6,679 nt of DNA from an uncultured Micromonospora sp. (GCA_937951935.1 CALGAM010000023.1:1-6679), one strand, 5' to 3'. Shown: positions 1 to 5,983, counted from the stretch's first letter. Translations and numbers: made by a program. Notes: generated by a model from the letters alone, not told the origin.

Positions 1-1371
1 GCCGGCTACGAGGCGGCGCTGGTGGCTGCCCAGCTCGGTGCCGACGTGACGGTGGTCGAGGCGGACGGGGCAGGCGGTGCCTGCGTGCTGCACGACTGCG
101 TCCCGTCCAAGACCTTCATCGCCAGCTCCGAGGTCGTGACCGGCTACCGCGACACCGAGGAGTTCGGGGTCCACTCCGACGGCCTGGAAGCGATCACCGT
201 CGACGCGGCGACCGTGCACGGCCGGGTGAAGCGGCTCGCCCTGGCACAGTCGGCCGACATCCACGCCAAGCTGGTCAAGGCGGGTGTCACCTTCGTACCC
301 GGGCGGGCACGGCTGGGGGAGGACACCCTCGGCCACACCCACCGGGTGCTCATCACCCCGGCCGACGGCGGCTCGACGTACGCGGTGGACGCCTCGACGG
401 TGCTGATCGCCACCGGGGCCACCCCCCGGGTGCTGCCGACCGCCGTACCCGACGGAGAGCGGATCCTGACCTGGCGCCAGGTGTACGACCTACCCGAGCT
501 GCCCGAGCGGCTGATCGTGATCGGCTCCGGCGTCACCGGCGCCGAGTTCGCCAGCGCCTATCTCGCGATGGGTGTCGCGGTGACCCTCGTCTCCAGCCGC
601 GACCGGGTGATGCCGCACGAGGACGCCGACGCGGCGATGGCCATCGAGCGGGTGTTCCGGGCCCGGGGGATGGAGATCCTCAGCAACTCGCGGGCCAGCG
701 CGGTCCGCCGTACCGCGAACGGCGTGGAGGTGGAGCTCACCGACGGCCGGATCGTCCACGGGTCGCACGCGTTGATGGCGGTCGGCTCGGTGCCGAACAC
801 CACCGACCTCGGGCTGACCGAGTACGGGGTCACCGTGGCCCCGGGCGGCTACGTCACCGTCGACCGGGTGTCCCGGACCAACGTCCCCGGCATCTACGCC
901 GCCGGTGACTGCACCGGGGTGTTGCCGCTGGCCAGCGTCGCCGCGATGCAGGGCCGGATCGCGATGTGGCACGCGCTCGGCGAGGCGGTGTCGCCGCTGC
1001 GGCTGCGAACCGTCGCCGCGAACGTCTTCACCGATCCGGAGCTGGCCACCGTCGGGGTGTCGCAGCACGACGTCGACTCCGGACGGGTGCCGGCTCGCGC
1101 GGTGATGCTGCCGCTGGCCGGCAACGCCCGGGCCAAGATGGCCGACGTGCGGGACGGGTTCGTGAAGCTCTTCTGCCGGCCCGCCACGGGACAGGTGATC
1201 GGCGGGGTGGTGGTGGCCCCGAAGGCCAGCGAACTCATCCTGCCGATCACGATGGCGGTGGAGAACAACCTCACCGTCGACCAGCTCGCCGTCACCTTCA
1301 CCATCTATCCGTCGCTGTCCGGGTCGATCACGGAGGCTGCCCGGCAGCTGATGGGGCACGAGCGCGACTAG
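1..1371 (+). CDS. lpdA: NAD(P)H-quinone dehydrogenase, LpdA-type flavoprotein disulfide reductase (5' end missing)
   Basis: The reading frame is open from the first base, so the start codon and the glycine-rich FAD motif lie before the window; 456 residues are visible and about 35 are probably missing compared with Mycobacterium LpdA (about 490). The visible start, AGYEAALVAAQLGADVTVVE, is the end of the FAD-binding Rossmann unit. The redox site follows as GGAC-VLHD-CVPSK with both cysteines (residues 28 and 33 of the visible part). A second nucleotide-binding unit reads VIGSGVTGAEFA, then a conserved YAAGDCTG FAD motif, then the dimerisation domain. The end reads YPSLSGSITEAA, where true lipoamide dehydrogenases carry a His-Pro-Thr-x-x-Glu active site, so lipoamide reduction is unlikely. 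Family knowledge: such enzymes pass electrons from NAD(P)H to quinones. The residues after the second Rossmann strand (SSRDR) are basic, which hints at NADPH. Converges on guaB1. Confidence 0.9.
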   Translation, partial: AGYEAALVAAQLGADVTVVEADGAGGACVLHDCVPSKTFIASSEVVTGYRDTEEFGVHSDGLEAITVDAATVHGRVKRLALAQSADIHAKLVKAGVTFVPGRARLGEDTLGHTHRVLITPADGGSTYAVDASTVLIATGATPRVLPTAVPDGERILTWRQVYDLPELPERLIVIGSGVTGAEFASAYLAMGVAVTLVSSRDRVMPHEDADAAMAIERVFRARGMEILSNSRASAVRRTANGVEVELTDGRIVHGSHALMAVGSVPNTTDLGLTEYGVTVAPGGYVTVDRVSRTNVPGIYAAGDCTGVLPLASVAAMQGRIAMWHALGEAVSPLRLRTVAANVFTDPELATVGVSQHDVDSGRVPARAVMLPLAGNARAKMADVRDGFVKLFCRPATGQVIGGVVVAPKASELILPITMAVENNLTVDQLAVTFTIYPSLSGSITEAARQLMGHERD

Positions 1372-1385
1372 CCCGGGTGCGGCTT

Positions 1386-1421
1386 CCGGTCGCCCGGGAA
1401 CGACGTCCCCCGGGCGGTCGG
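1386..1421 (+). terminator. Hairpin terminator candidate after lpdA
   Basis: CGCCCGGG at 1391-1398 pairs perfectly with CCCGGGCG at 1409-1416 around a 10-base loop. The stem continues outward through two G-U pairs and three more G-C pairs to 1386/1421, giving 13 pairs. It starts 14 bases after the lpdA stop. No T-run follows, which is common for actinobacterial hairpin terminators but leaves the function unproven. Confidence 0.55.
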
Positions 1422-1511
1422 CGGAGGCGGTGGCGTGCGGCGTACCGTTGTCGGGGCGTGAGCCGTGTCTCGCCCGGTCTCCCGTTCCGCGGTGGTGAAG
1501 CGGTTCGACGC

Positions 1512-1544
1512 CGGGCCGCCGGTGGGTCCCGCTCCGGCGGCCCG
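1512..1544. terminator. Strong 11-bp hairpin, possible bidirectional terminator
   Basis: CGGGCCGCCGG at 1512-1522 is matched perfectly by CCGGCGGCCCG at 1534-1544, with an 11-base loop that itself holds GGG and CCC. It is the longest perfect inverted repeat in the gap between the two converging genes and reads the same from both strands. No T-run is present on either side. Confidence 0.5.
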
Positions 1545-1632
1545 TCCGACACCTCGCCGTCAGGCTCCGACAACCCGCTCCGGGTCTCGCCGTCCCCGGG
1601 CCCGGCGTCGTGCGCCGCACCCGGTCGGCGTG

Positions 1633-1649
1633 GGCGGTACCCGACCGCC
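1633..1649. repeat. Small inverted repeat
   Basis: GGCGGT (1633-1638) and ACCGCC (1644-1649) form a 6-bp stem with a 5-base loop. It may add to the terminator cluster, but a stem this short can arise by chance in GC-rich DNA. Confidence 0.25.
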
Positions 1650-1698
1650 ACAGGCCGTCAGGGGGTACGCGCGGATTCGGGACGTTCCGGAGGTGGTT

Positions 1699-1714
1699 GC
1701 CGCCGGCCGGCGGC
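1699..1714 (-). terminator. 16-bp perfect palindrome just after the guaB1 stop
   Basis: GCCGCCGGCCGGCGGC at 1699-1714 is self-complementary over all 16 bases and starts two bases beyond the guaB1 stop codon on the minus strand. In RNA it would fold as a 6-bp G-C stem with a GGCC loop. The position suits a terminator or 3'-end stabiliser for the minus-strand unit; no T-run follows. Confidence 0.45.
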
Positions 1715-1716
1715 GA

Positions 1717-3153
1717 TCACCAGTTGGTCGGGATCGGCATCCCCTCGGTGAAGCCGGCGGCACTCTGCACCCCGATCACCGCGTTGGCGTGGAACTCGGC
1801 CAGGTTGCGTGCCCCGGTGTACGTGCAGGCACTGCGGACACCCGCCACGATCTCGTCGATCAGATCCTCCACCCCCGGTCGGGCCGGGTCGAGATACATC
1901 CGGGCGCTGGAGATCCCCTCCTCGAAGACCGCCTTGCGTGCCTGGTCGTACGGGCTGTCATCGGCGGTGCGGGCGCTGACCGCCCGGGCCGAGGCCATGC
2001 CGAAGCTCTCCTTGTAGCGTCGGCCGTCGGCGTCGGTGTAGAGGTCGCCCGGCGACTCGTAGGTGCCCGCGAACCAGGTGCCGATCATCACGTTGGCGGC
2101 GCCGGCGGCCAGTGCCAACGCGACGTCCCGGGGGTACCGCACCCCACCGTCCGCCCAGACGTGCCGACCGAGCCGCCGGGCCGCGGCGGCACAGTCGAGG
2201 ACCGCGGAGAACTGGGGTCGGCCCACCCCGGTCATCATCCGGGTGGTACACATCGCGCCCGGTCCCACGCCGACCTTCACGATGTCGGCGCCGGCCTCGA
2301 CCAGGTCCCGTACGCCCTCGGCGGTGACCACGTTGCCGGCCGCGACCGGCACCGGCGGATCAAGGGCCCGGACCGCGCGCAGTGCGCGGAGCATCCGCTC
2401 CTGGTGACCATGGGCGGTGTCCACCACGAGGACGTCGACCCCGGCCGCGAAGAGCGCGGCGGCCTTGCTGACGACATCGCCGTTGATCCCGATCGCGGCG
2501 CCGATCCGTAGCCTTCCCTGGTTGTCCACGGCCGGCCGGTACAGGGTGGCCCGCAGCGCCCCCTGCCGGGTCAGCACGCCGACCAGGCGGCCCTCGGCGT
2601 CCACCACCGGCGCCAGTCGGCGGCGGCTACGGGCGAGCAGGTCGAAACCAGCCCGCGGATCGGCCTCGGCCGGCACGGTCTGCAGCTCGGTGGACATCAC
2701 CTCCCGCAGCTGGGTGAACCGGTCGACCCCGTCGGTGTCCGCCTCGGTCACCACCCCGATCGGACGGTTCGCCTCGTCCACCACGATCACCGCGCCGTGG
2801 GACCGCTTCGGCAGCAGGTGGATGGCGTCGCCGACGGTGTCGGTCGGGCCGAGCGTGATCGCGGTGTCGTGCACCAGGTGCCGCTGCTTGACCCAGGCGA
2901 TCACCTCGGCGACGACGTCGATCGGTATGTCCTGCGGCAGGATGGCGATGCCACCGCGCCGGGCCACGGTCTCCGCCATCCGGCGACCCGCCACCGCGGT
3001 CATGTTCGCCACCACGATCGGGATCGTGGTGCCGGTACCGTCGTTGGTCGACAGGTCGACGTCGAGCCGGGACTCCACGGCCGACCGCACCGGCGTCAGG
3101 AAGACGTCGTTGTAGGTCAGGTCCTGCGGAGGCATCTTGGTGATGAACCGCAC
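1717..3153 (-). CDS. guaB1: GuaB1, IMP dehydrogenase/GMP reductase family protein with CBS domains
   Basis: The protein has 478 residues from the GTG at 3153-3151 (MRFITKMPPQDLTYNDVFL), matching the usual GuaB1 length; the frame stays open 24 codons further up, but that part is not conserved and would overlap the upstream gene's end. An (alpha/beta)8 barrel is split by a CBS pair at about 91-200. The nucleotide-binding loop is GVGPGAMCTTRMMTGVG, with the catalytic cysteine at residue 302. VDTAHGH (244-250) and ADGGVRYPRDV (334-344) are further barrel signatures. In the flap region between FGMAS (384-388) and EEGIS (411-415) I see no adjacent Arg-Tyr pair of the kind IMP dehydrogenases use for hydrolysis. 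Family knowledge: mycobacterial GuaB1 was reported to be a GMP reductase (GMP to IMP with NADPH) controlled through its CBS domain; the same role is inferred here. It lies 46 bases after the carboxylase gene and is probably co-transcribed. No strong ribosome binding site precedes the GTG. Confidence 0.9.
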   Translation of the reverse strand: MRFITKMPPQDLTYNDVFLTPVRSAVESRLDVDLSTNDGTGTTIPIVVANMTAVAGRRMAETVARRGGIAILPQDIPIDVVAEVIAWVKQRHLVHDTAITLGPTDTVGDAIHLLPKRSHGAVIVVDEANRPIGVVTEADTDGVDRFTQLREVMSTELQTVPAEADPRAGFDLLARSRRRLAPVVDAEGRLVGVLTRQGALRATLYRPAVDNQGRLRIGAAIGINGDVVSKAAALFAAGVDVLVVDTAHGHQERMLRALRAVRALDPPVPVAAGNVVTAEGVRDLVEAGADIVKVGVGPGAMCTTRMMTGVGRPQFSAVLDCAAAARRLGRHVWADGGVRYPRDVALALAAGAANVMIGTWFAGTYESPGDLYTDADGRRYKESFGMASARAVSARTADDSPYDQARKAVFEEGISSARMYLDPARPGVEDLIDEIVAGVRSACTYTGARNLAEFHANAVIGVQSAAGFTEGMPIPTNW

Positions 3154-3177
3154 CCGGCCATCATGCCCGAGCCGGAT

Positions 3178-3195
3178 CCGGCGGGGTGCCGCCGG
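3178..3195 (-). repeat. Hairpin between the carboxylase gene and guaB1
   Basis: CCGGCGG (3178-3184) and CCGCCGG (3189-3195) form a perfect 7-bp stem with a 4-base loop. It begins four bases after the carboxylase stop and ends 24 bases before the guaB1 start. It could be a partial terminator that lowers guaB1 expression, or a 3' stabiliser; the sequence does not decide. Confidence 0.35.
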
Positions 3196-3199
3196 CCGG

Positions 3200-4969
3200 T
3201 CAGCTGATCGTGCAGATGGTCTCACCGGCCCTGAGCACCGCGCCGACCTCGGCGGTGAGGCCGCGCACCACCCCGGCCCGGTGCGCGTACAGCGGCTGCT
3301 CCATCTTCATCGCCTCCAGCACCACGACCAGGTCCCCCTCGGCCACGGTCTCGCCGTCGGCAACCGCGATCTTCACGATCGTGCCCTGCATCGGCGAGGT
3401 CAACGCGTCACCGCTCGCGCCGGCGCCGCCGGCGGCACCGGCGCGACGGCCGTGCCGGGCGGGTCGCCGGGAACCGGTGCCGGCCGCGGCGGCCGGGTTC
3501 TGGGCCGCCCCCGCACCGTAGCCGGCCGGCAGGGTCACCTCCAGGCGTTTGCCGCCCACCTCGACCACGATGGTCTCCCGGGTGGCCGGCTCGGCGGCCG
3601 GCGCGGGCGCGGTGAACGGCGGGATGGTGTTCTCGAACTCGGTCTCGATCCACCGGGTGTGTACCCGGAACGGTGCGTCGGTGAAGGCCGGGTCCCGGAC
3701 CACGAGCCGGTGGAACGGCAGAGCCGTGGCGATCCCCTCGACGACCATCTCGTCGAGGGCGCGCCGGGCCCGCTCCAGCGCCTCCGTCCGGGTCTCGCCG
3801 GTGATGATCACCTTGGCGAGCAGCGAGTCGAAGTTGCCGCTGACGACGTCTCCGGCGCTGATGCCGGTGTCCACCCGGACCCCCGGACCGGAGGGCAGCC
3901 GCAGCGCGGTGACCGTCCCGGGGGCGGGCAGGAAGTTCCGGCCCGGGTCCTCGCCGTTGATCCGGAACTCGATCGCGTGGCCGCGCGGCTCCGGGTCGCT
4001 GTCGAACCGCAGCCTCTCGCCGGCCGCGATCCGGAACTGCTCCCGGACCAGGTCGATGCCGGCGGTCTCCTCGGTGACCGGGTGCTCGACCTGGAGCCGG
4101 GTGTTCACCTCCAGGAACGAGATGGTCCCGTCCGCGCCGACGAGGTACTCGACCGTACCGGCGCCGTGGTAGCCGGCCTCCCGGCAGATCGCCTTCGCGC
4201 TGGCGTGGATGCGGGCCCGCTGCTCGTCGGTGAGGAACGGCGCCGGCGCCTCCTCGACCAGCTTCTGGTGCCGGCGCTGCAGCGAGCAGTCCCGGGTGCC
4301 GACGACGATCACGTTCCCGTACTGGTCGGCGAGGACCTGTGCCTCGACGTGGCGGGGCCTGTCCAGGTACCGCTCGACGAAGCACTCGCCCCGGCCGAAC
4401 GCCGCGACCGCCTCCCGGGTGGCCGACTCGAAGAGCGCGGGAATCTCGTCCATGGTCCGGGCCACCTTCAGCCCACGGCCACCGCCGCCGAACGCGGCCT
4501 TGATCGCCACCGGCAGTCCGTGGTCGACGGCGAAGGCCAGCACCTCGTCCGGCCCGCCCACCGGGTCCGGAGTACCGGGGACCAGCGGAGCACCGGCCCG
4601 CTGCGCGATGTGCCGGGCGGTGACCTTGTCACCGAGGGCGCGGATCGCCTGCGGGGTCGGGCCGATCCAGGTCAGGCCGGCACTGATCACCGCCTCCGCG
4701 AAGTCGGCGTTCTCGGCGAGGAAGCCGTAGCCCGGGTGTACGGCGTCCGCGCCGGACCGGGCGGCGATGTCGAGGATCTTGTCGATCCGCAGGTACGTCT
4801 CCGCGGCGGTCTCGCCGCCCAGCGCGTACGCCTCGTCGGCGAGGGTGACGTGCAGCGCGTCCCGGTCGGCGTCGGCGTAGACGGCGACGCTGGTCAGACC
4901 GGCGTCCCGGCAGGCGCGGACCACCCTGACCGCGATCTCCCCCCGGTTGGCGATGAGTACCTTGTGCAC
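3200..4969 (-). CDS. accA: Acyl-CoA carboxylase alpha subunit (biotin carboxylase plus biotin carrier domain)
   Basis: The protein has 589 residues from the GTG at 4969-4967, giving MHKVLIANRGEIAVRVVRAC, the canonical biotin carboxylase start. A good ribosome binding site precedes it and the longer frame upstream is not conserved. Order: N-terminal biotin carboxylase domain (1 to about 110); ATP-grasp domain (about 115-320) with Lys115, Lys157, the GGGGRG loop (161-166) and the catalytic stretch EVNTRLQVEHPVTE (287-300, Arg291); C-terminal carboxylase domain (about 330-442); Ala/Gly/Arg-rich linker (about 450-520); biotin carrier domain (522-589) with EAMKMEQP, biotinyl lysine at 555. Length and fusion match actinobacterial AccA proteins such as AccA2/AccA3. 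It carboxylates biotin with ATP and bicarbonate; a separate beta subunit then transfers the carboxyl group to acetyl- or propionyl-CoA. No beta (AccD/PccB) or epsilon gene is in the window, so it probably partners with subunits encoded elsewhere. Confidence 0.95.
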   Translation of the reverse strand: MHKVLIANRGEIAVRVVRACRDAGLTSVAVYADADRDALHVTLADEAYALGGETAAETYLRIDKILDIAARSGADAVHPGYGFLAENADFAEAVISAGLTWIGPTPQAIRALGDKVTARHIAQRAGAPLVPGTPDPVGGPDEVLAFAVDHGLPVAIKAAFGGGGRGLKVARTMDEIPALFESATREAVAAFGRGECFVERYLDRPRHVEAQVLADQYGNVIVVGTRDCSLQRRHQKLVEEAPAPFLTDEQRARIHASAKAICREAGYHGAGTVEYLVGADGTISFLEVNTRLQVEHPVTEETAGIDLVREQFRIAAGERLRFDSDPEPRGHAIEFRINGEDPGRNFLPAPGTVTALRLPSGPGVRVDTGISAGDVVSGNFDSLLAKVIITGETRTEALERARRALDEMVVEGIATALPFHRLVVRDPAFTDAPFRVHTRWIETEFENTIPPFTAPAPAAEPATRETIVVEVGGKRLEVTLPAGYGAGAAQNPAAAAGTGSRRPARHGRRAGAAGGAGASGDALTSPMQGTIVKIAVADGETVAEGDLVVVLEAMKMEQPLYAHRAGVVRGLTAEVGAVLRAGETICTIS

Positions 4970-4976
4970 GCGGCTG

Positions 4977-4985
4977 CTCCTCCTC
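4977..4985 (-). promoter_or_regulatory. Ribosome binding site of the carboxylase gene
   Basis: On the minus strand GAGGAGGAG lies seven bases before the GTG at 4969. This near-ideal Shine-Dalgarno sequence fixes the start at the conserved MHKVLIANRGE rather than at upstream in-frame codons. Confidence 0.85.
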
Positions 4986-5027
4986 GTGTCGCGGATCGTG
5001 GACGCCGACCCGCTCCCAGGTGGCACG

Positions 5028-5039
5028 CGGTCACCGGGT
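5028..5039 (+). repeat. CGGTSACCGGGT repeat, copy 1
   Basis: CGGTCACCGGGT in the divergent gap upstream of the carboxylase gene. Its first nine bases form a palindrome around one central base. It matches the copy at 5089-5100 in 11 of 12 positions. Confidence 0.3.
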
Positions 5040-5088
5040 GGGGGTGGCCCCGGTCGCCGGTCTCCGGCGGGTTTTGCCTGCACATTGT

Positions 5089-5100
5089 CGGTGACCGGGT
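5089..5100 (+). repeat. CGGTSACCGGGT repeat, copy 2
   Basis: CGGTGACCGGGT, 61 bases after copy 1 and in the same orientation, differing only at the central C/G. It lies between the two divergent genes and could be a second operator, but short GC motifs recur easily in this DNA. Confidence 0.3.
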
Positions 5101-5140
5101 CGGCCGTCGGCGGTGGGGGTGTCGTCGTCCGGCTCGGCGT

Positions 5141-5156
5141 TAGTCAAGTTTGGCTA
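5141..5156 (+). promoter_or_regulatory. Putative PadR operator at the padR promoter
   Basis: TAGTCAAGTTTGGCTA is a 16-bp pseudo-palindrome (TAGTCAA / TTGGCTA, one mismatched pair, two central bases). It is AT-richer than its surroundings and ends one base before the proposed -10 box of padR. It shares 12 of 16 bases with the site at 5863-5878. A repressor bound here would sit between -35 and -10 and block padR transcription, that is, autorepression (inferred). Confidence 0.6.
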
Positions 5157-5157
5157 T

Positions 5158-5163
5158 TACGCT
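5158..5163 (+). promoter_or_regulatory. -10 box of a leaderless padR promoter
   Basis: TACGCT fits the TANNNT pattern and is followed by exactly six bases before the GTG at 5170. That is the classic layout of actinobacterial leaderless transcripts. No purine-rich ribosome binding site precedes this GTG, which supports the idea. The -35 region (around 5134-5140) is weak. Confidence 0.45.
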
Positions 5164-5169
5164 GTCTGC

Positions 5170-5865
5170 GTGTCAGCTACCCGGATGATGATTCTCGGCC
5201 TCGTGCGGTGGATGCAACCGGTGCACGGCTATGACGTGCGTCGCGAACTGCTGAGCTGGAACGCGGACAGGTGGGCGAACGTCCAACCTGGTTCGATCTA
5301 CCACGCCTTGCGGAAGTTGACCGAGGAAGGGCTGCTGCGGGAGGTGGCGACCGCGCAGGTCGGCGCCCGGCCCGCCCGCACCAGCTACGAGATCACCGCC
5401 AAGGGTGAGGACGAGTTCCACAACCTGCTGCGCAGCCGGTGGTGGAGTCTCGAACAGACCGTCGATCCGTTCTTCGTCGCCTTCTCGTTCCTGCCGGCCC
5501 TACCTCGCGCCGAGGCGTCGGCGGCGCTGCGCAACCGGGAGCGGCTGCTGCGGGCCGAGGTGGAGCGCCTGCGGGCGGCGCTGGACTCGGAGTGGATGCG
5601 ACAGGGCAAGCCGACGCACGTGGCGTGGTTGTGGCAGTTGTCGATCGCCCGGGCCGAGTGCGAGATCGGCTGGTGCGAACGGATCGCCGATCTGATCGAC
5701 GCCGGTGTGTCGTACCTGCCGGAGAACTTCGCGGAGGTCCCGGGATGGGAGCGGTTCGTCGAGCTCGACGGCGAAGACGTGCGACCCGGAGCTGCCGGAC
5801 CCGGCGGATCCGGGGCCGCCCGGGGCGACGCTGCGGGGGAGGCGGATCCGAGTGTCGAGCAATAA
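5170..5865 (+). CDS. PadR-family transcriptional regulator
   Basis: The protein has 231 residues from the GTG at 5170. ATG codons at 5185 and 5188 are alternative starts but would trim the first helix, and the frame upstream of 5170 crosses the operator. Residues about 6-85 form a PadR winged helix: MMILGLVRWMQPVHGYDVRR, then the recognition region NVQPGSIYHALRKLTEEGLL (37-56) and a wing ending in TSYEITAKG (71-79). Residues about 112-180 are helical with charged heptad-like stretches and match the C-terminal dimerisation domain of the larger PadR proteins. The last 30 residues are Gly/Ala-rich and probably disordered. Family knowledge: PadR proteins are dimeric repressors, often of multidrug ABC exporters (LmrR is an example), released by the exported compound. 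The exporter ATPase gene lies directly downstream and both promoters carry the same palindrome, so PadR probably represses itself and the exporter. Confidence 0.9.
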   Translation: MSATRMMILGLVRWMQPVHGYDVRRELLSWNADRWANVQPGSIYHALRKLTEEGLLREVATAQVGARPARTSYEITAKGEDEFHNLLRSRWWSLEQTVDPFFVAFSFLPALPRAEASAALRNRERLLRAEVERLRAALDSEWMRQGKPTHVAWLWQLSIARAECEIGWCERIADLIDAGVSYLPENFAEVPGWERFVELDGEDVRPGAAGPGGSGAARGDAAGEADPSVEQ

Positions 5866-5878
5866 TCAACGTTGACTA
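5863..5878 (+). promoter_or_regulatory. Putative PadR operator at the exporter promoter
   Basis: TAATCAACGTTGACTA is a 16-bp near-perfect palindrome (one mismatched pair) around a perfect 10-bp core, TCAACGTTGA. Its first three bases are the padR stop codon TAA. On the opposite strand it reads TAGTCAACGTTGATTA, which lines up with TAGTCAAGTTTGGCTA at 5141; the match runs on into a shared TATT. It overlaps the proposed -35 of the exporter promoter. Confidence 0.65.
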
Positions 5879-5901
5879 GATAAGTCATATCGCGATAGCC
5901 T
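5872..5901 (+). promoter_or_regulatory. Promoter of the ABC exporter gene
   Basis: TTGACT at 5872-5877 differs from the -35 consensus at one base; TAGCCT at 5896-5901 fits TANNNT; the spacer is 18 bases. A start near 5908 would give a leader of about 85 bases before the ATG at 5994. The region is the most AT-rich patch in the window. The -35 lies inside the operator at 5863-5878. Confidence 0.5.
5888..5897 (+). promoter_or_regulatory. Second palindrome, over the exporter -10 region
   Basis: TATCGCGATA is a perfect 10-bp palindrome whose centre is 22 bases from the centre of the operator at 5863-5878, about two helical turns. It touches the proposed -10. Its sequence differs from the PadR-type site, so if it is functional it may bind another protein. 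Confidence 0.35.
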
Positions 5902-5953
5902 TCCCTCGAAGCGTTCGGGGTGAGGCGCCGTCTGGCGTGGCCCCGGGGGGATC

Positions 5954-5973
5954 GGCCGGCGGTGCTGCCGGCC
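5954..5973 (+). repeat. Hairpin in the exporter mRNA leader
   Basis: GGCCGGC (5954-5960) and GCCGGCC (5967-5973) form a perfect 7-bp G-C stem with a 6-base loop. It ends 10 bases before the ribosome binding site. It may influence mRNA stability or translation; no T-run follows, so it is not a typical terminator. Confidence 0.4.
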
Positions 5974-5983
5974 CTGGCCAACC

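Larger units (their letters stand above)
1372..1716. other. Convergent intergenic gap with hairpins, no gene seen
   Basis: This stretch of about 345 bases lies between the 3' ends of lpdA and guaB1. Open frames crossing it have no recognisable protein content, no credible ribosome binding site, and run on as antisense frames through guaB1. What it does contain is a set of GC-rich inverted repeats, listed separately, which fits a region where transcripts from both sides end. Confidence 0.7.

Noticed and set aside
490..1620. A 376-codon minus-strand open frame opposite lpdA
   Set aside because: Low-complexity His/Arg/Gly/Pro-rich translation with no motif; it mirrors the codon bias of the real gene.
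1465..2511. Plus-strand open frame through the convergent gap and guaB1
   Set aside because: No ribosome binding site, no recognisable protein, and it runs antisense through the conserved GuaB1 barrel.
3171..3182. Perfect 12-bp palindrome GCCGGATCCGGC
   Set aside because: It overlaps the better 7-bp hairpin in the same spacer and would fold into only a 4-bp RNA stem; likely coincidental.
4970..5083. A longer carboxylase start at 5083
   Set aside because: The added 38 residues are Pro/Arg/Gly-rich and unconserved, and a near-ideal ribosome binding site lies before the GTG at 4969.
3137..5143. A 668-codon plus-strand open frame opposite the carboxylase gene
   Set aside because: It is a GC-driven shadow: low-complexity Arg/Gly/Asp-rich translation, no recognisable domain, and it lies fully antisense to a well-conserved enzyme gene.
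5113..5169. A longer padR start at 5113
   Set aside because: The extra 19 residues do not resemble PadR N-termini and their codons include the operator palindrome and the -10-like box; the GTG at 5170 fits better.
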